52,728 nucleotides of DNA from Kordia jejudonensis (GCF_001005315.1 NZ_LBMG01000035.1:1-52728); one strand, 5' to 3'. Shown: positions 41,171-51,207, numbered from the stretch's first letter. Program-made: numbers and translations. The notes: generated by a model not told the origin, from the letters alone.

Positions 41171-42478
41171 ATGTACACCAAACCAATTCAAGTGTCTAAA
41201 AATCACATCTTAAATAGTATATTAGTTTTGTTGCTTATCGCGATAAGTTTTGCGACGTTTTTTAGTTATACGTTTGAAACTGAAAAACGAACGTTAACCG
41301 CTGATAAAATTGAACTTTCAGACATTAAATACGGCATGTTTAATATTGATGCTTGGGAAGAACAGTTTGCTGAAATTATCACGAAAAAACTGAAAGAACT
41401 CAAACTTACTGGCGACGACCGAAAAGAAGCGCGTGTTAAAATTCGTGCCTTTTTGTATGAAGCGATTGAAAAGTTTGAAACGACTTATAAATCTAAAAAT
41501 GATCAAAAAGCTAGTTTTAGTTCTTTATTGCGAAATGCTGGTGCTGATTTTTTTGAAATTTTTGGCGAATTGAAACAACATGTCCCTGTGATTACTGAAG
41601 ATATTCTCGATTTTTTAGAGAATGATGAAAATCGTGACAATATTAAAAAGTACATTCTTGAACAAATTAATACGTATACCGACGGAACTTTTCAAAAGAT
41701 CGATTATACTACATATAACAACATTCTTAGCAAATATAATGCGGCATCAGCAACAGATTGCAACACAAGTATTGCTAAAAAACTGGAAATTACCAATGGA
41801 AAACAAAACCTTGTACATTCAATATTAATTATTGCTTTTCTGTGTATTTTGGCAATGATGCTCTTCCTGAAAAACCAAACAAATTTTAAAATTACAGTGT
41901 ACGTTTTAGCCGCTTTTCACTTGTTGATTTTAGGTGTATTTCTTCCGATGATTGCTATTGATGCACGTATTTCTTCCATGGAATTACAATTGATGGGCGA
42001 ACCGATTTCGTTTACAAATCAAGTGTTATATTACAAGAGTAAAAGTATTATGGAAGTCGCAAAAGTGATGCTTTTGCAAGGAGAATTGAAAGTACTTTTG
42101 GTTGGTGTTTTAGTACTATTGTTTAGTGTCATTTTTCCCGTTTCAAAACTTGTTGCAAGCCTATTACTTGTTTTTAAACGTTCATTTCAACAGAATAAAA
42201 TCATTCGTTTTTTAGTGTTTAAAAGTGGAAAATGGTCTATGGCTGATGTATTGGTTGTAGCAATTTTTATGGCGTATATTGGATTTACAGGCATCATTTC
42301 AAGTCAGCTTGGGCAATTGGAAAACGGCATTGAAAGTTTAGAAATCTTAACAACGAATCAGTCAGAACTTCAAAACGGTTTCTTCTTCTTTATGGGATTT
42401 GTAATTTTTAGTATTTTTATTTCGCAAATGATTCAGAAACTGTTAGACAAAAGTAACACGGCAATTAAATCACAATAA
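41171..42478 (+). CDS. paraquat-inducible protein A (PqiA)-like membrane protein
   Basis: This 435-residue protein has an N-terminal membrane segment (ILVLLLIAISFATFFSYTF), a charged helical extracytoplasmic region of about 170 residues, and then at least four membrane helices. The last part (KLVASLLLVFK ... GKWSMADVLVVAIFMAYIGF) matches the PqiA domain. PqiA proteins act with MCE-type lipid transporters, but no such partner is adjacent. It overlaps the convergent response-regulator gene by 14 bp. Confidence 0.75.
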   Translation: MYTKPIQVSKNHILNSILVLLLIAISFATFFSYTFETEKRTLTADKIELSDIKYGMFNIDAWEEQFAEIITKKLKELKLTGDDRKEARVKIRAFLYEAIEKFETTYKSKNDQKASFSSLLRNAGADFFEIFGELKQHVPVITEDILDFLENDENRDNIKKYILEQINTYTDGTFQKIDYTTYNNILSKYNAASATDCNTSIAKKLEITNGKQNLVHSILIIAFLCILAMMLFLKNQTNFKITVYVLAAFHLLILGVFLPMIAIDARISSMELQLMGEPISFTNQVLYYKSKSIMEVAKVMLLQGELKVLLVGVLVLLFSVIFPVSKLVASLLLVFKRSFQQNKIIRFLVFKSGKWSMADVLVVAIFMAYIGFTGIISSQLGQLENGIESLEILTTNQSELQNGFFFFMGFVIFSIFISQMIQKLLDKSNTAIKSQ

Positions 42479-43124
42479 GTTTTTCTTTAATCGCTTTTAT
42501 CAACAAACCAGCCGTATTTTTTACACCAAGTTTACTAATCAAATTTTTACGATGTCCTTCAATTGTTCGTACGCTTAAGAATAGTTTTTCGGCAATTTCG
42601 GCGGTTGTACATTCTTGTGCTATTAATTCTAACACTTCAAATTCACGTGCAGTTAAGTGATAATCTTTCCCGATTTTTAACGGTTTTCCCGATTTATTTT
42701 TTAATCCTTTCAACAACGCTTGTGAGACAAATTCATTGAAATAAAATCCTTTTCGAACTACTGTTTTTATGGCTTCTTCCAACTCTTCTCCTGTTGTATC
42801 TTTTAGTAAATATCCGTTGGCGCCAATTTCCATTAGGTATGAAATCATACGTTCTTCTTTGTGCATGGTTAGAATCAAAATTTTTACTTCAGGATATTCA
42901 GCTTGAAGCTTCAACGTAGCATCTACACCATTCATTTCCTCCATTTCTAAGTCTAGCAAAATCATATCAGGAACATCATTTTTCAACTTCGTAAACATGT
43001 CTTTTCCATTGACAGCTTCTAACACAAGTTGTACTTCTAGAATTTTATCGAGCAACGATTTTATACCTTCTCTAAATAAGTTATGATCGTCTACTAAACC
43101 TAATGTTATTGTTTTTTCACTCAT
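42465..43124 (-). CDS. NarL/LuxR-family response regulator
   Basis: This 219-residue protein has a receiver domain with phospho-acceptor Asp58 (MILLDLEMEEMNG) and the conserved Asp pair in VDDHNLF. It also has a C-terminal LuxR-type helix-turn-helix (LTAREFEVLELIAQECTTAEIAEKLFLSVRTIEGHRKNL). It follows its cognate histidine kinase by two bases on the minus strand. Targets are unknown. Confidence 0.93.
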   Translation of the reverse strand: MSEKTITLGLVDDHNLFREGIKSLLDKILEVQLVLEAVNGKDMFTKLKNDVPDMILLDLEMEEMNGVDATLKLQAEYPEVKILILTMHKEERMISYLMEIGANGYLLKDTTGEELEEAIKTVVRKGFYFNEFVSQALLKGLKNKSGKPLKIGKDYHLTAREFEVLELIAQECTTAEIAEKLFLSVRTIEGHRKNLISKLGVKNTAGLLIKAIKEKLIVI

Positions 43125-43126
43125 GA

Positions 43127-43906
43127 TTATGAAGGGATTTTTAATGTGGCTTTCATGCCCATTTTTTGTGCATTGAAATGTATGGTGCCTTTTAATACAG
43201 ACAATCTACTTTCTATATTTCTGAGTCCAATTCCTTTTTGATTTAAGTATTCTTGCTGCAGCCCAATTCCATCGTCTTCATATACAATTTTCAACATATC
43301 GCCTTCGTGTCCAATAGTCACAGAAAGGTTGGATGCCATAGCGTGTTTTAAGGTATTATTGATCAATTCTTGAATGATTCTATAGGTATTTAATTCGTTT
43401 GCTTTCGCGATTGGACTCGTTGTAACATCGACGAAAGTAGCTTCTAACTTTCCAGCATTATTGACCGTTTGCACCAAATTATCAACAGCTTCTAACAGTC
43501 CTAATTTTTCCAGAATGACAGGACGTAAATCTTGTGAAATGTTTCGAACACCTTGAATCATATTATCAAATAGTGATTTCATTTTATCTGTAGTCGTCGT
43601 TAATTCTTCTGGCGAAAGTTTCGAAGAAATTTGACCCAAATACAATTTTGTCGTTGTTAGTAACGCGCCAACATCATCGTGTAATTCTTTGCCAATTCGA
43701 GTACGTTCTTTTTCTTCACTTTCAATAGCTACAGCTAACAATTCTCGTTGGTAATCGGCTTCAATTTTTTGATGATTTTTTTGTTGTGCAAGCAACCGTT
43801 TTTGATACACGATAAAAAATAAAATGACCGCTAATGCAAGTACAAAAAGCATGATCATTCCAATGATGATGACTTGTAACGTTAGTGTTGATTCGGATTG
43901 ACCCAT
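43127..43906 (-). CDS. sensor histidine kinase, HisKA_3 type
   Basis: This 259-residue protein has one membrane segment at about residues 10-34 and a linker helix. The phospho-acceptor His76 lies in RIGKELHDDVGALL, and an HATPase domain follows (NTYRIIQELINNTLKHA, YEDDGIGL, KGIGLRNIESRL). There is no separate sensor domain outside the membrane region, so it may sense within the membrane or through the overlapping upstream membrane protein. Its start overlaps that gene by 25 bp. Confidence 0.9.
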   Translation of the reverse strand: MGQSESTLTLQVIIIGMIMLFVLALAVILFFIVYQKRLLAQQKNHQKIEADYQRELLAVAIESEEKERTRIGKELHDDVGALLTTTKLYLGQISSKLSPEELTTTTDKMKSLFDNMIQGVRNISQDLRPVILEKLGLLEAVDNLVQTVNNAGKLEATFVDVTTSPIAKANELNTYRIIQELINNTLKHAMASNLSVTIGHEGDMLKIVYEDDGIGLQQEYLNQKGIGLRNIESRLSVLKGTIHFNAQKMGMKATLKIPS

Positions 43907-44532
43907 ATAGCTATTATGAAAAAAATGACTAATACAATATTAACAACAGCATGCAATCCCCAAACGAGGTAATTAACCTCAGCAGCTTCGGTAGACAAAC
44001 TATTACTGATGTAGAATAAGAGCAAGTTACTTGAAAAATAGATCAAAAAGCCTGCATTTAACCAAAACATTGGATTGCGCTCTAGCGAAGTATATTTAAT
44101 TTCTTTGAGTAAAGTGTAAAAATAACTGATGGATAAAAAGATGACCAAAACACCTAAGGTTGTGGTTGCGTTTGAGTTGAAGACATATATACTTTGAAAA
44201 AACAGCATATTTACAATGCAAAATACCGTAAATATTCCTGCAATTAGGATGCATATACGTTCGGGAAATAGTTTATATAAAACATCTTTGTAAATATAAA
44301 TAATACACAGAAATTCAAGTATTGTATAAAAGTGATATACAGGTAAGTTGTTGAGTTTTTGATACCATAAAATGTTTGCAATGAGTTCCGTAATGGAAAA
44401 CAATACGATTAAATAGAATAGTTTTCGTTGCATCGTTGACAAACGAAAGTACTTCCAAATGCCGATTAGCAACGGAAGTACTATTGTAAGTGACGATAGT
44501 AATCGAAGATTTCCAAAAAATTCTTTACTCAT
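43882..44532 (-). CDS. multi-pass membrane protein of unknown function
   Basis: This 216-residue protein is predicted by eye to contain six or seven membrane helices (LRLLSSLTIVLPLLIGIW; LFYLIVLFSITELIANIL; ICILIAGIFTVFCIVNMLFF; AVVNIVLVIFFIIAIWV). No family is recognised. Its overlap with the histidine kinase gene suggests co-translation, and it may be the sensing component of that two-component system; this is inference. Confidence 0.7.
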   Translation of the reverse strand: MSKEFFGNLRLLSSLTIVLPLLIGIWKYFRLSTMQRKLFYLIVLFSITELIANILWYQKLNNLPVYHFYTILEFLCIIYIYKDVLYKLFPERICILIAGIFTVFCIVNMLFFQSIYVFNSNATTTLGVLVIFLSISYFYTLLKEIKYTSLERNPMFWLNAGFLIYFSSNLLLFYISNSLSTEAAEVNYLVWGLHAVVNIVLVIFFIIAIWVNPNQH

Positions 44533-44542
44533 TGCATAATTT

Positions 44543-45262
44543 TTAACATGTTGGTGGACACGGACTTGTATATTCTACAAAAACTTCTCCTTTTGAAAAT
44601 TCTAACACACTTTGGAATCCAAGTGTAAAATTCTCCGAAGTTGCTTGATCGTGTTTAAAACCCAAAACTGGTGTAAAAGATATTTGATATTTATCTGAAA
44701 ATTTATTCATATCAATTCCTGAATAGAATGTTATTCCGTTGATTGTTGGTAATTTTTGCAACACCACGATAATTTCATCACAGATTTTATAATGTTCTAC
44801 ACGTACCGTAACTTCTGGAGCATTTTCCTTTTTTTGGCGTGCTGTAAATAAGTCATCAATTAAATGAAAATCAATTTCACTCCAATTTTTAGCAATCATA
44901 TTTTTAAATATTTCAGGCACAAATTCTGCTTCTCCATGACTTGATTCCGATGCTTTATCATACATCTTAAAATGATATTTGTTGCCATCATGATCATCTA
45001 TATAAAGTATTGGAAAAAAGGTAAATTTCTCTTTCTCTTTTGCGTCCAATGCCAAATATATTTTCATCGTTTTTATATGTTCTTTTACAGTTTCAAAAAG
45101 TGCCACATCATCGTCTTGCATTGCAAATTCGTTCGATCGTTCAAATTGATTTTCTTTCAATCTATGGAAATGATTTGCCAGTTGTAATACATCTTCATGT
45201 TTCCAGCGTTCCATTTCTTTTGAATATTCTTTTGTGTGTGTATTTGGTTTTTTCATGGTCAT
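44543..45262 (-). CDS. hypothetical protein
   Basis: This 239-residue soluble protein has no signal peptide, a charged N-terminal half (KEMERWKHEDVLQLANHFHRL) and a mixed alpha/beta remainder ending in TSPCPPTC. No domain is recognised. It lies ten bases upstream of the membrane protein and two-component genes on the same strand, so it is probably their first gene. The next possible start, Met3, would change little. Confidence 0.55.
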   Translation of the reverse strand: MTMKKPNTHTKEYSKEMERWKHEDVLQLANHFHRLKENQFERSNEFAMQDDDVALFETVKEHIKTMKIYLALDAKEKEKFTFFPILYIDDHDGNKYHFKMYDKASESSHGEAEFVPEIFKNMIAKNWSEIDFHLIDDLFTARQKKENAPEVTVRVEHYKICDEIIVVLQKLPTINGITFYSGIDMNKFSDKYQISFTPVLGFKHDQATSENFTLGFQSVLEFSKGEVFVEYTSPCPPTC

Positions 45263-45519
45263 TTAGTTTTGTGACTGATTACGTTGTTTTCTTTTTTCAA
45301 TTGCTGTTAAAACTAAACAAAAAACGGCGTGGTTGCTAAGAACTAACGGATAAATACGTATAAACCACCATTCATTGCGGGAATCTACGGAAGTGAAGTT
45401 TCCGTACTTACAGGCTATTATTTTTCCTGTGATATGACCAATTTTGAAACATCAAACAACCAAACAGGAAGAAGCCGAAAATCCTTTTCAGAGTAGGCAA
45501 ATATTTAAAATAGTGTATT
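45263..45519. other. divergent intergenic region
   Basis: The 257-bp space between two divergent genes holds a short inverted repeat (ACGGAA/TTCCGT with a 7-nt loop, about 45388-45406) and a palindromic TACGTA nearby. These might be operator sequences, but I cannot tie them to a regulator. Confidence 0.3.
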
Positions 45520-45840
45520 ATGGAAGAAGCAACAAGAAAGCAAACAGCAAAAAAAACCTATTCTTGGGAATTGGTAACGTATGAAAAACAAGGAAAATTG
45601 TTTGTAGAATGGAGAACAAACGCACCATTTAGAGCACAAAAAGATAGAATTGTAGTTTTTGAAAAAGGATTTCCTAGAGATGCTGGTGGCCATTCAAAAG
45701 CTTGGACTTGGGCGGATGCTAATAAAAGTCCTTGGAATACTGATTTGCCTTTTGGAGCCGAATGGTATGTTGCTCGAATTGCAGAAGCAGCGCCAGACGG
45801 ACCGTATGTATATGTAGAACAAATTATTACAAAAGGATAA
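45520..45840 (+). CDS. small hypothetical protein
   Basis: This 106-residue cytoplasmic protein is rich in Trp and aromatic residues (SWELVTYEKQGKLFVEWRTNAPFRAQ; KAWTWADANKSPWNTDLPFGAEWYVARI; GPYVYVEQIITKG). The spacing of beta-strand-like segments suggests a compact beta-sandwich. I do not recognise the family. It stands alone with its own terminator and good coding character; no context points to a role. Confidence 0.65.
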   Translation: MEEATRKQTAKKTYSWELVTYEKQGKLFVEWRTNAPFRAQKDRIVVFEKGFPRDAGGHSKAWTWADANKSPWNTDLPFGAEWYVARIAEAAPDGPYVYVEQIITKG

Positions 45841-45868
45841 GAACAATTTTTCAGTTTAGTATTATTAA

Positions 45869-45906
45869 CAAAAGCCTTTCTGTGATGGAAAGGCTTTTGC
45901 TTTTTT
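45869..45906 (+). terminator. terminator of the small hypothetical gene
   Basis: CAAAAGCCTTTC (45869-45880) pairs with GAAAGGCTTTTG (45888-45899), and a six-base T-run follows at 45901-45906. Confidence 0.88.
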
Positions 45907-46009
45907 GCTATTCATCGTGAATTCAATATAAGTTTTAGTTAAATAAAATTTAGTTAACTTTTTATTATTCGACATTTAAAATAATGAAAATATATATTCA
46001 TTTTCATTT

Positions 46010-46165
46010 TCTTTGCTTTCCCAAAGAAAAGAAACAAAAGAAAGGGAACTTTTCCAGAGGTATTTTTAGTTTTTCTTTTTGGGAAAAACTAAAACCGCAT
46101 GAATTTTCCTAAATTTTTTCCAAGGCTTCAAAAATTTTTAACGAAAAATTCCTGCTATACTTCGG
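46010..46165. repeat. hairpin-containing intergenic repeat-like element
   Basis: The block contains TTCTTTGCTTTCCCAAAG, a perfect 12-bp hairpin TTTTAGTTTTTC / GAAAAACTAAAA (46064-46075, 46083-46094) and a low-complexity tail. It looks like a dispersed intergenic element; only one copy is in the window, so that is inference. The gap 45907-46219 has no gene. Confidence 0.45.
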
Positions 46166-46219
46166 AAAAGAAAAAAATCGTTATTTATTTTTATATCGAA
46201 CTAGCTTTGTGCAAAGAAA

Positions 46220-48940
46220 TTACAAATTATACTTTACACTTAAAATGATGTATCGCGGCTGAATGAAATATTCACTTGTGCTTGTTGAAAAATTACTCGA
46301 ATTATCTTGGTTTAACGATTTCGTATTTAGCAAGTTAGTTCCACTAAGCGTGTATTCCCATTTGCTATCTTTTTTCTGATATGCCAAATCTGCTTTTAGG
46401 AAACTGTAACTGTTAATGGTACGTTCTTCATTTTTGTAATTGAAGTATGAATAGTCTGCCGTAAATATGAAGCTTTTTAAGAAATACGCATCCACATTTA
46501 CAAACGGACTATTGGTGGTAAATGTATTTGTAATGTTTCCTTGATCGTATTTATTGATTGATAAATTGTATCCAACTTCAATGTTTGGTGCATTTCTAAA
46601 GTTTGTACTGAATCGTGTTTGATAGGATTGTGTAAACGATTCATTAACGTTTCTGTTTCCGTTAATTTCTTGGGTAAATTTAGACAGGGAAAGTGTTCCG
46701 CCAACCGATGCTTTTAATTTTCCGAATGTACGTTCAAATCGTCCGTTTGCACTAACTGTTTCGTCGGCAAAGTTAGAGTTGAAAGGCGATGAAACACTAT
46801 TGGTACTCAACACGTCAGGATCGCCAGGATTTGTCCCAGGAATTGTTAGAAACTGCGAACGATTTCTGATTGGATCTACGCGTTTGTTGTAGTTTACAAA
46901 AGCAAATATGTTGGTATAATTGAACATATTGAAACTGAAATAACTTAAGTTCAAGTTGTGCGACAGTGCATTTTCCAAGGTTCTATTTCCTTGAAATAAT
47001 GAGTTGTAGTTATTAAATACTAATCCTTCTGCCAATTGATTTACATCTGTAAAATCGGTTTGCATTTGATATCTGAAATTTAGGTTTTCAGAACTTTTTA
47101 ATTGCAATCGTACGTCTAAATCTGGTAGAAATCGTGTAAAGTTATCTTTAAACTCAGTATTTAACTGTGTATTTTTAATTCCGTACGCATGCGCTGTAAT
47201 TCCTGGCGTAAATGTAAATTTTCCAGCTTTGATTTTGTAATGCAATCCTAAGTACAAATCACTAAAATTATACACAACATCATTGGTTACGTTTTCTAAA
47301 GCGTTCGTTAACGGAGATACAGTTCCATTGTCTAAGAGCTGAAAAATTTCGGAGTTAAAATCTTGCCTACTTAACGTTGTTCCAGCTGTAATGTTGATGT
47401 TACTTTTGTTATTTAGCACGTACCAATAATCCATTCGTGCGTCTAGTTTATTTGTTTTCACACGTTTATCTTGTCCTATGTTTAATGCAGATTGCGCAGT
47501 ATTTAATCCTAACAAATCTGTAAAACGAAATTGTTCACTTTGCGCCAATCGTGCATTGTAAAAAGGATCTTCATCTTGGAGTAAATGTTGTGCTTCAAAC
47601 GCGAAGATATTTTTTTCATCAAGCGTGTAATAATAGTTTACATTTTGGTTGATGCTAAACGGATTTTGCGCCTGATTTTCATCAATATTACCTAATAACG
47701 AAGAAAAGAAATCTGTGCGTTCTCCCTGATTGGATATTTTCGCGAAAGCGTCATAATCTAATTGATTGTTACTATTTGGCTTGTAGGTTGTACTTATTTT
47801 AAATAATCCTAAATCACTTTGTTGACGTGTATTGGTCGTTGTTGTCTCATCAGGAATGTTTTCATCTAAATAATCGTTGAGACTGTTTTCACTAATTTCC
47901 GTTCGCGAACCCGAATAGATAGCAAAACCACTAATATCCCACGTTTTTTTTACGTTGTAACTGAAGTTTGCCGCACCAAATTTTGAGTCAATTGCTTGCG
48001 CTCTATTGTTCCGTAAGGTTAAGAATCCGATATCACTTGTAGCTACATTGAAGTTGGTTCCTGTGTTACGTGCCGCATTTCTAAATCCGCCAGTAAAGTT
48101 GAAATAATCTCTTCGTGTAAACGGAATGGAACCGATATTATTAAAGTCTGTAATGATGTTTATGCTATATTTTGGACTGTAATAAAATAGTCTTGGATTG
48201 GCGACGTAACGTTCGTCTGGACCTGCTCCAGCAGTGATTTCTCCAAACCAAAAATTCTTTTTCCCTTCTTTTAGTTTTATGTTTATTGCTATGTTATCCT
48301 GATCGTTTCCAAGTCCACGCATTTGTGAAACATCGTTGTGATTTTTCAATACTTCAACTTTGTCAATTGCGTCAGCAGGAATATTTTTGGTGGCTAGTTT
48401 GCTATCGCCATCAAAGAAATCTTTCCCTTCTACCATAACTTTTGAAACTGTTTTTCCTTCTACTTCAATTTCTCCATCATCTGTCACTTCAACTCCAGGC
48501 AATTTTTTTAAGACATCTTCAAGTTTTTTCTCAGAACCATTTTTAAAGGAATCTGCATTGTATACAATGGTATCTCCTTTGATGGTAACAGGCATTTCAT
48601 AGGTCAATTCTACTGCTTGTAGGTTATTATCTGCTTTCATAACGAAGTCTTTTTTAAGATCGACTTCTTTTGTGGTAAGCGAATCGTTTATGGTGGCAAG
48701 TCCTATGAAACTTACTTTAATAGTGTAGTTTGTATTCTTTTTTAAGGAAAGTCGAAACCGTCCTTCATCATTGGTAATTCCGTACGAATCTAGCGCGTTT
48801 GTTTTTTTGTTTAACGCAATAACGTTGGCTAGTTCGAGTGGTTTTCCTAGTGTATCTTTTACCACACCTTCAAATGCAATTTGGGCATAGGAAGCCTGTG
48901 CCATGCAGATGCATAGCAAGATAAATGCTATTTTTTTCAT
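46220..48940 (-). CDS. outer-membrane beta-barrel protein with carboxypeptidase-like regulatory and plug domains
   Basis: This 906-residue protein has a signal peptide (MKKIAFILLCICMAQASYAQ) and a carboxypeptidase-regulatory-like domain at about 22-105 (FEGVVKDTLGKPLELANVIALNKKTN). A TonB-receptor-like plug at about 110-225 (LEDVLKKLPGVEVTDDGEIEVEGK; VEVLKNHNDVSQMRG) is followed by a large barrel ending in ILSVKYNL with a terminal aromatic-rich strand. No TonB box is obvious, and it fits the outer-membrane-barrel family of Bacteroidota rather than SusC. It lies downstream of a GLPGLI gene, as is frequent in this phylum; the cargo is unknown. Confidence 0.8.
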   Translation of the reverse strand: MKKIAFILLCICMAQASYAQIAFEGVVKDTLGKPLELANVIALNKKTNALDSYGITNDEGRFRLSLKKNTNYTIKVSFIGLATINDSLTTKEVDLKKDFVMKADNNLQAVELTYEMPVTIKGDTIVYNADSFKNGSEKKLEDVLKKLPGVEVTDDGEIEVEGKTVSKVMVEGKDFFDGDSKLATKNIPADAIDKVEVLKNHNDVSQMRGLGNDQDNIAINIKLKEGKKNFWFGEITAGAGPDERYVANPRLFYYSPKYSINIITDFNNIGSIPFTRRDYFNFTGGFRNAARNTGTNFNVATSDIGFLTLRNNRAQAIDSKFGAANFSYNVKKTWDISGFAIYSGSRTEISENSLNDYLDENIPDETTTTNTRQQSDLGLFKISTTYKPNSNNQLDYDAFAKISNQGERTDFFSSLLGNIDENQAQNPFSINQNVNYYYTLDEKNIFAFEAQHLLQDEDPFYNARLAQSEQFRFTDLLGLNTAQSALNIGQDKRVKTNKLDARMDYWYVLNNKSNINITAGTTLSRQDFNSEIFQLLDNGTVSPLTNALENVTNDVVYNFSDLYLGLHYKIKAGKFTFTPGITAHAYGIKNTQLNTEFKDNFTRFLPDLDVRLQLKSSENLNFRYQMQTDFTDVNQLAEGLVFNNYNSLFQGNRTLENALSHNLNLSYFSFNMFNYTNIFAFVNYNKRVDPIRNRSQFLTIPGTNPGDPDVLSTNSVSSPFNSNFADETVSANGRFERTFGKLKASVGGTLSLSKFTQEINGNRNVNESFTQSYQTRFSTNFRNAPNIEVGYNLSINKYDQGNITNTFTTNSPFVNVDAYFLKSFIFTADYSYFNYKNEERTINSYSFLKADLAYQKKDSKWEYTLSGTNLLNTKSLNQDNSSNFSTSTSEYFIQPRYIILSVKYNL

Positions 48941-48986
48941 TGATTTTGTTTCTGTTGGTTAGTTGCCGTTCGGCTAGGATTTTTGG

Positions 48987-49871
48987 TTATCCTCTTCCGC
49001 CTCTGCCGCCTCTGCCGCCACGACCGCGATACATGTTTCGCATTTCTTCCATTTTGTTCTTTACGATGTCATTGTATTCTTGACGTGTTACTTCTTTTCC
49101 TTTTGTTGGTTCTTCAATAGGATCTTTTTCATCAGGATTCATGATAATTTTAGAGCATAAGATGGTCGTTTTGTATGCGCTTACTTCTAAGATTAATCCT
49201 GGCAATCCCCAATATTCTCCAGGACCTTGATTTACAGGAATGTCTAACGTATACCAAGCGGTCACTAATACTTGTTTTGGCACTTCTATTTGACTCATTG
49301 GATCGTCTGCTGCTTTTATGGAGTCTTGTTTTTTCTGTTCAGCTGTTTTATCATCATTATTATCACGTCTTCTACGCATACTTCTGAAGTCGAATTCATC
49401 AACTGTTTTTAATGCTGTTGCTTTGAAACATAGATATTTTCCAATTTGTTTGGTTTCGCCTTCCATTTTCCATTCCAATTTCGGCAAACTATCTTTGATT
49501 AAGAACTCTTTTCCGAAGAATTCTTTCGATTCCATCATTACACCATCTTTTACATTTTTATATTGTTTCCCTGGAGAGAAACTTCCCATCATCATACGTC
49601 CAAATCCTCTTCCACCACCTTGTCCTGGCGCTTCAATTTTTTCTTCTTCTTTGTATGTAGATGCCGTTTGACTAAAATCTAAAATGTATACTTTTTCTAA
49701 AAAGCCTTTCATACGTTCGGCAATTCGTTTTTTTTGTTCTTCCGACATTTGTCTTCCGCCAAAATCCATATCCATTGTCGTTTTAGACTGATAATATGCT
49801 TTCCCTTGAAAACCTTGAGCAAACGTGCTTACTGTACATAAAAGTAAGCTCCAAATTAAAATACGTTTCAT
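48987..49871 (-). CDS. GLPGLI family protein with RG-rich C terminus
   Basis: This 294-residue exported protein (signal MKRILIWSLLLCTVSTFAQ) carries the signature WGLPGLILEVSAYKTTILCSK at about residue 225. It ends in an unusual RGRGGRGGRGGRG tail. The family is restricted to Bacteroidota and has no established function. It precedes the barrel gene by 46 nt and is paralogous to 51208-52056. The tail may be simple repeat expansion or a flexible binding segment. Confidence 0.88.
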   Translation of the reverse strand: MKRILIWSLLLCTVSTFAQGFQGKAYYQSKTTMDMDFGGRQMSEEQKKRIAERMKGFLEKVYILDFSQTASTYKEEEKIEAPGQGGGRGFGRMMMGSFSPGKQYKNVKDGVMMESKEFFGKEFLIKDSLPKLEWKMEGETKQIGKYLCFKATALKTVDEFDFRSMRRRRDNNDDKTAEQKKQDSIKAADDPMSQIEVPKQVLVTAWYTLDIPVNQGPGEYWGLPGLILEVSAYKTTILCSKIIMNPDEKDPIEEPTKGKEVTRQEYNDIVKNKMEEMRNMYRGRGGRGGRGGRG

Positions 49872-50014
49872 TGTTATTAGGTGTTTTTTATAGTTTTAGT
49901 GTTAGTACACAAGTTTGTGAAAAGTTACACTTTTAACACCATTAAGACCTAATATTTCCGCATGAGTTTAATCATCTTTTGTTAAAATTATCTTAATTCC
50001 TGATTATTAATGAC

Positions 50015-51193
50015 TTAAATGAGCCGTTTTAAGGTAATGATAACCGTTTTCGCAATTCCTTTTTTATCTTTTAGAACGATTTGTACTTTTTTATTTTCTT
50101 GTTTTAAAAGTTCTCGGTATACTTTTACACTTGTCAATTTTTTACCATTTATAGACACTACTTCATCGCCTTCCCGAATGCCTTTTGCAAATGCTTCTGA
50201 ATCTTTTATTACATTGGAAATTTGAATCTTTTCTGCTTCTTTTTCAAGAGAAATACCACTTAAAGGAAACTCAAACTTGTTGTTGTATGTAGCATTCGGT
50301 TTCAGATAGATTTTCTTATTGCTGTAATCTAAAATTGTATTGAAACGATTGATGATTTTGATTCCTAAAATTCCAGCGTAGACTTCCGAAGCCATGACTC
50401 CATGTTCGCTATGAGAAATATCCATTGGCATTTCACCAAATTCAAAATCGGCTAGTTTTACTTTGGCAACTTTCCCTATTTTAAATGTGGAAGATGTTGT
50501 TAAACTTTCCGCTTTGTTTTCAATCGTTTTTCCGATGACATTTTCAATTTTCTGTTTTTGTGCGAATGGTGTATTGAGTAAGAAAGTCATATTTGCACCT
50601 GAATCGAATAGAAAATCACCATTAAATTTTTGATCGTTTTCTAGTGTAAATTCTAGTGCTATTTGTGGAATATTTGCAAAATCTAACGAAGCGTTTACAA
50701 CTTTGTAGGTTTCTACATTTTTGACTTCTTCGATATTTTTGTACAATTCAATAACGCTGTCATCAAAATTGAGTCGTGTGACAAATGCTTTCATGATGTC
50801 TGCGCCGATGATTCCGTCAATTTTTTGATTTCCTTTTTTAGACAAGCGAGCCAAATCGACTAAAACCATATGAGAAGTTAAGGTAATATCCTGAATATGC
50901 AATTGTTGCGATAAAGCAATGTTGTACATTTCGGTGCCTGCCGCGCCTTCTGTCGGTTGTTGATAGTCTGCTTTTACGCCAAGTTTTTTAGCAACCGTTT
51001 CGTCTAACACCATTGTGGACGCGCCCGTATCAAATACAAAGTTTAGTGGTGTTGTATGCGCATTCACTTTTACTTTGATGAACATTAAGTTGTCATTTTC
51101 AAAGGGAATTTTCGCAACTTGAGCCTGTGCAATTGTTGCAATACAGATACAAAAGAGTATGTATACGCTGAATTTTTTTTGATTGATTTTCAT
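50015..51193 (-). CDS. retropepsin-like aspartic protease with PDZ domain
   Basis: This 392-residue exported protein (signal ending IATIAQAQ) has two aspartyl-protease lobes with active-site motifs FDTGAS (Asp55) and FDSGAN (Asp197), each followed by a GIIGADI or GILGIKI strand. A C-terminal PDZ domain is at about 310-385 (AFAKGIREGDEVVSINGKKL). The layout fits periplasmic retropepsin-like proteases of the Asp_protease_2 type. It sits between two GLPGLI genes, 14 nt from the upstream one. The substrate is unknown; the neighbours are candidates only. Confidence 0.85.
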   Translation of the reverse strand: MKINQKKFSVYILFCICIATIAQAQVAKIPFENDNLMFIKVKVNAHTTPLNFVFDTGASTMVLDETVAKKLGVKADYQQPTEGAAGTEMYNIALSQQLHIQDITLTSHMVLVDLARLSKKGNQKIDGIIGADIMKAFVTRLNFDDSVIELYKNIEEVKNVETYKVVNASLDFANIPQIALEFTLENDQKFNGDFLFDSGANMTFLLNTPFAQKQKIENVIGKTIENKAESLTTSSTFKIGKVAKVKLADFEFGEMPMDISHSEHGVMASEVYAGILGIKIINRFNTILDYSNKKIYLKPNATYNNKFEFPLSGISLEKEAEKIQISNVIKDSEAFAKGIREGDEVVSINGKKLTSVKVYRELLKQENKKVQIVLKDKKGIAKTVIITLKRLI

Positions 51194-51207
51194 GATTTCA
51201 CTTGTTT

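Noticed and set aside
45040-45339. 99-codon plus-strand frame at 45.0-45.3 kb
   Set aside because: It is largely antisense to the 44543-45262 gene and continues into the gap without a start or domain.
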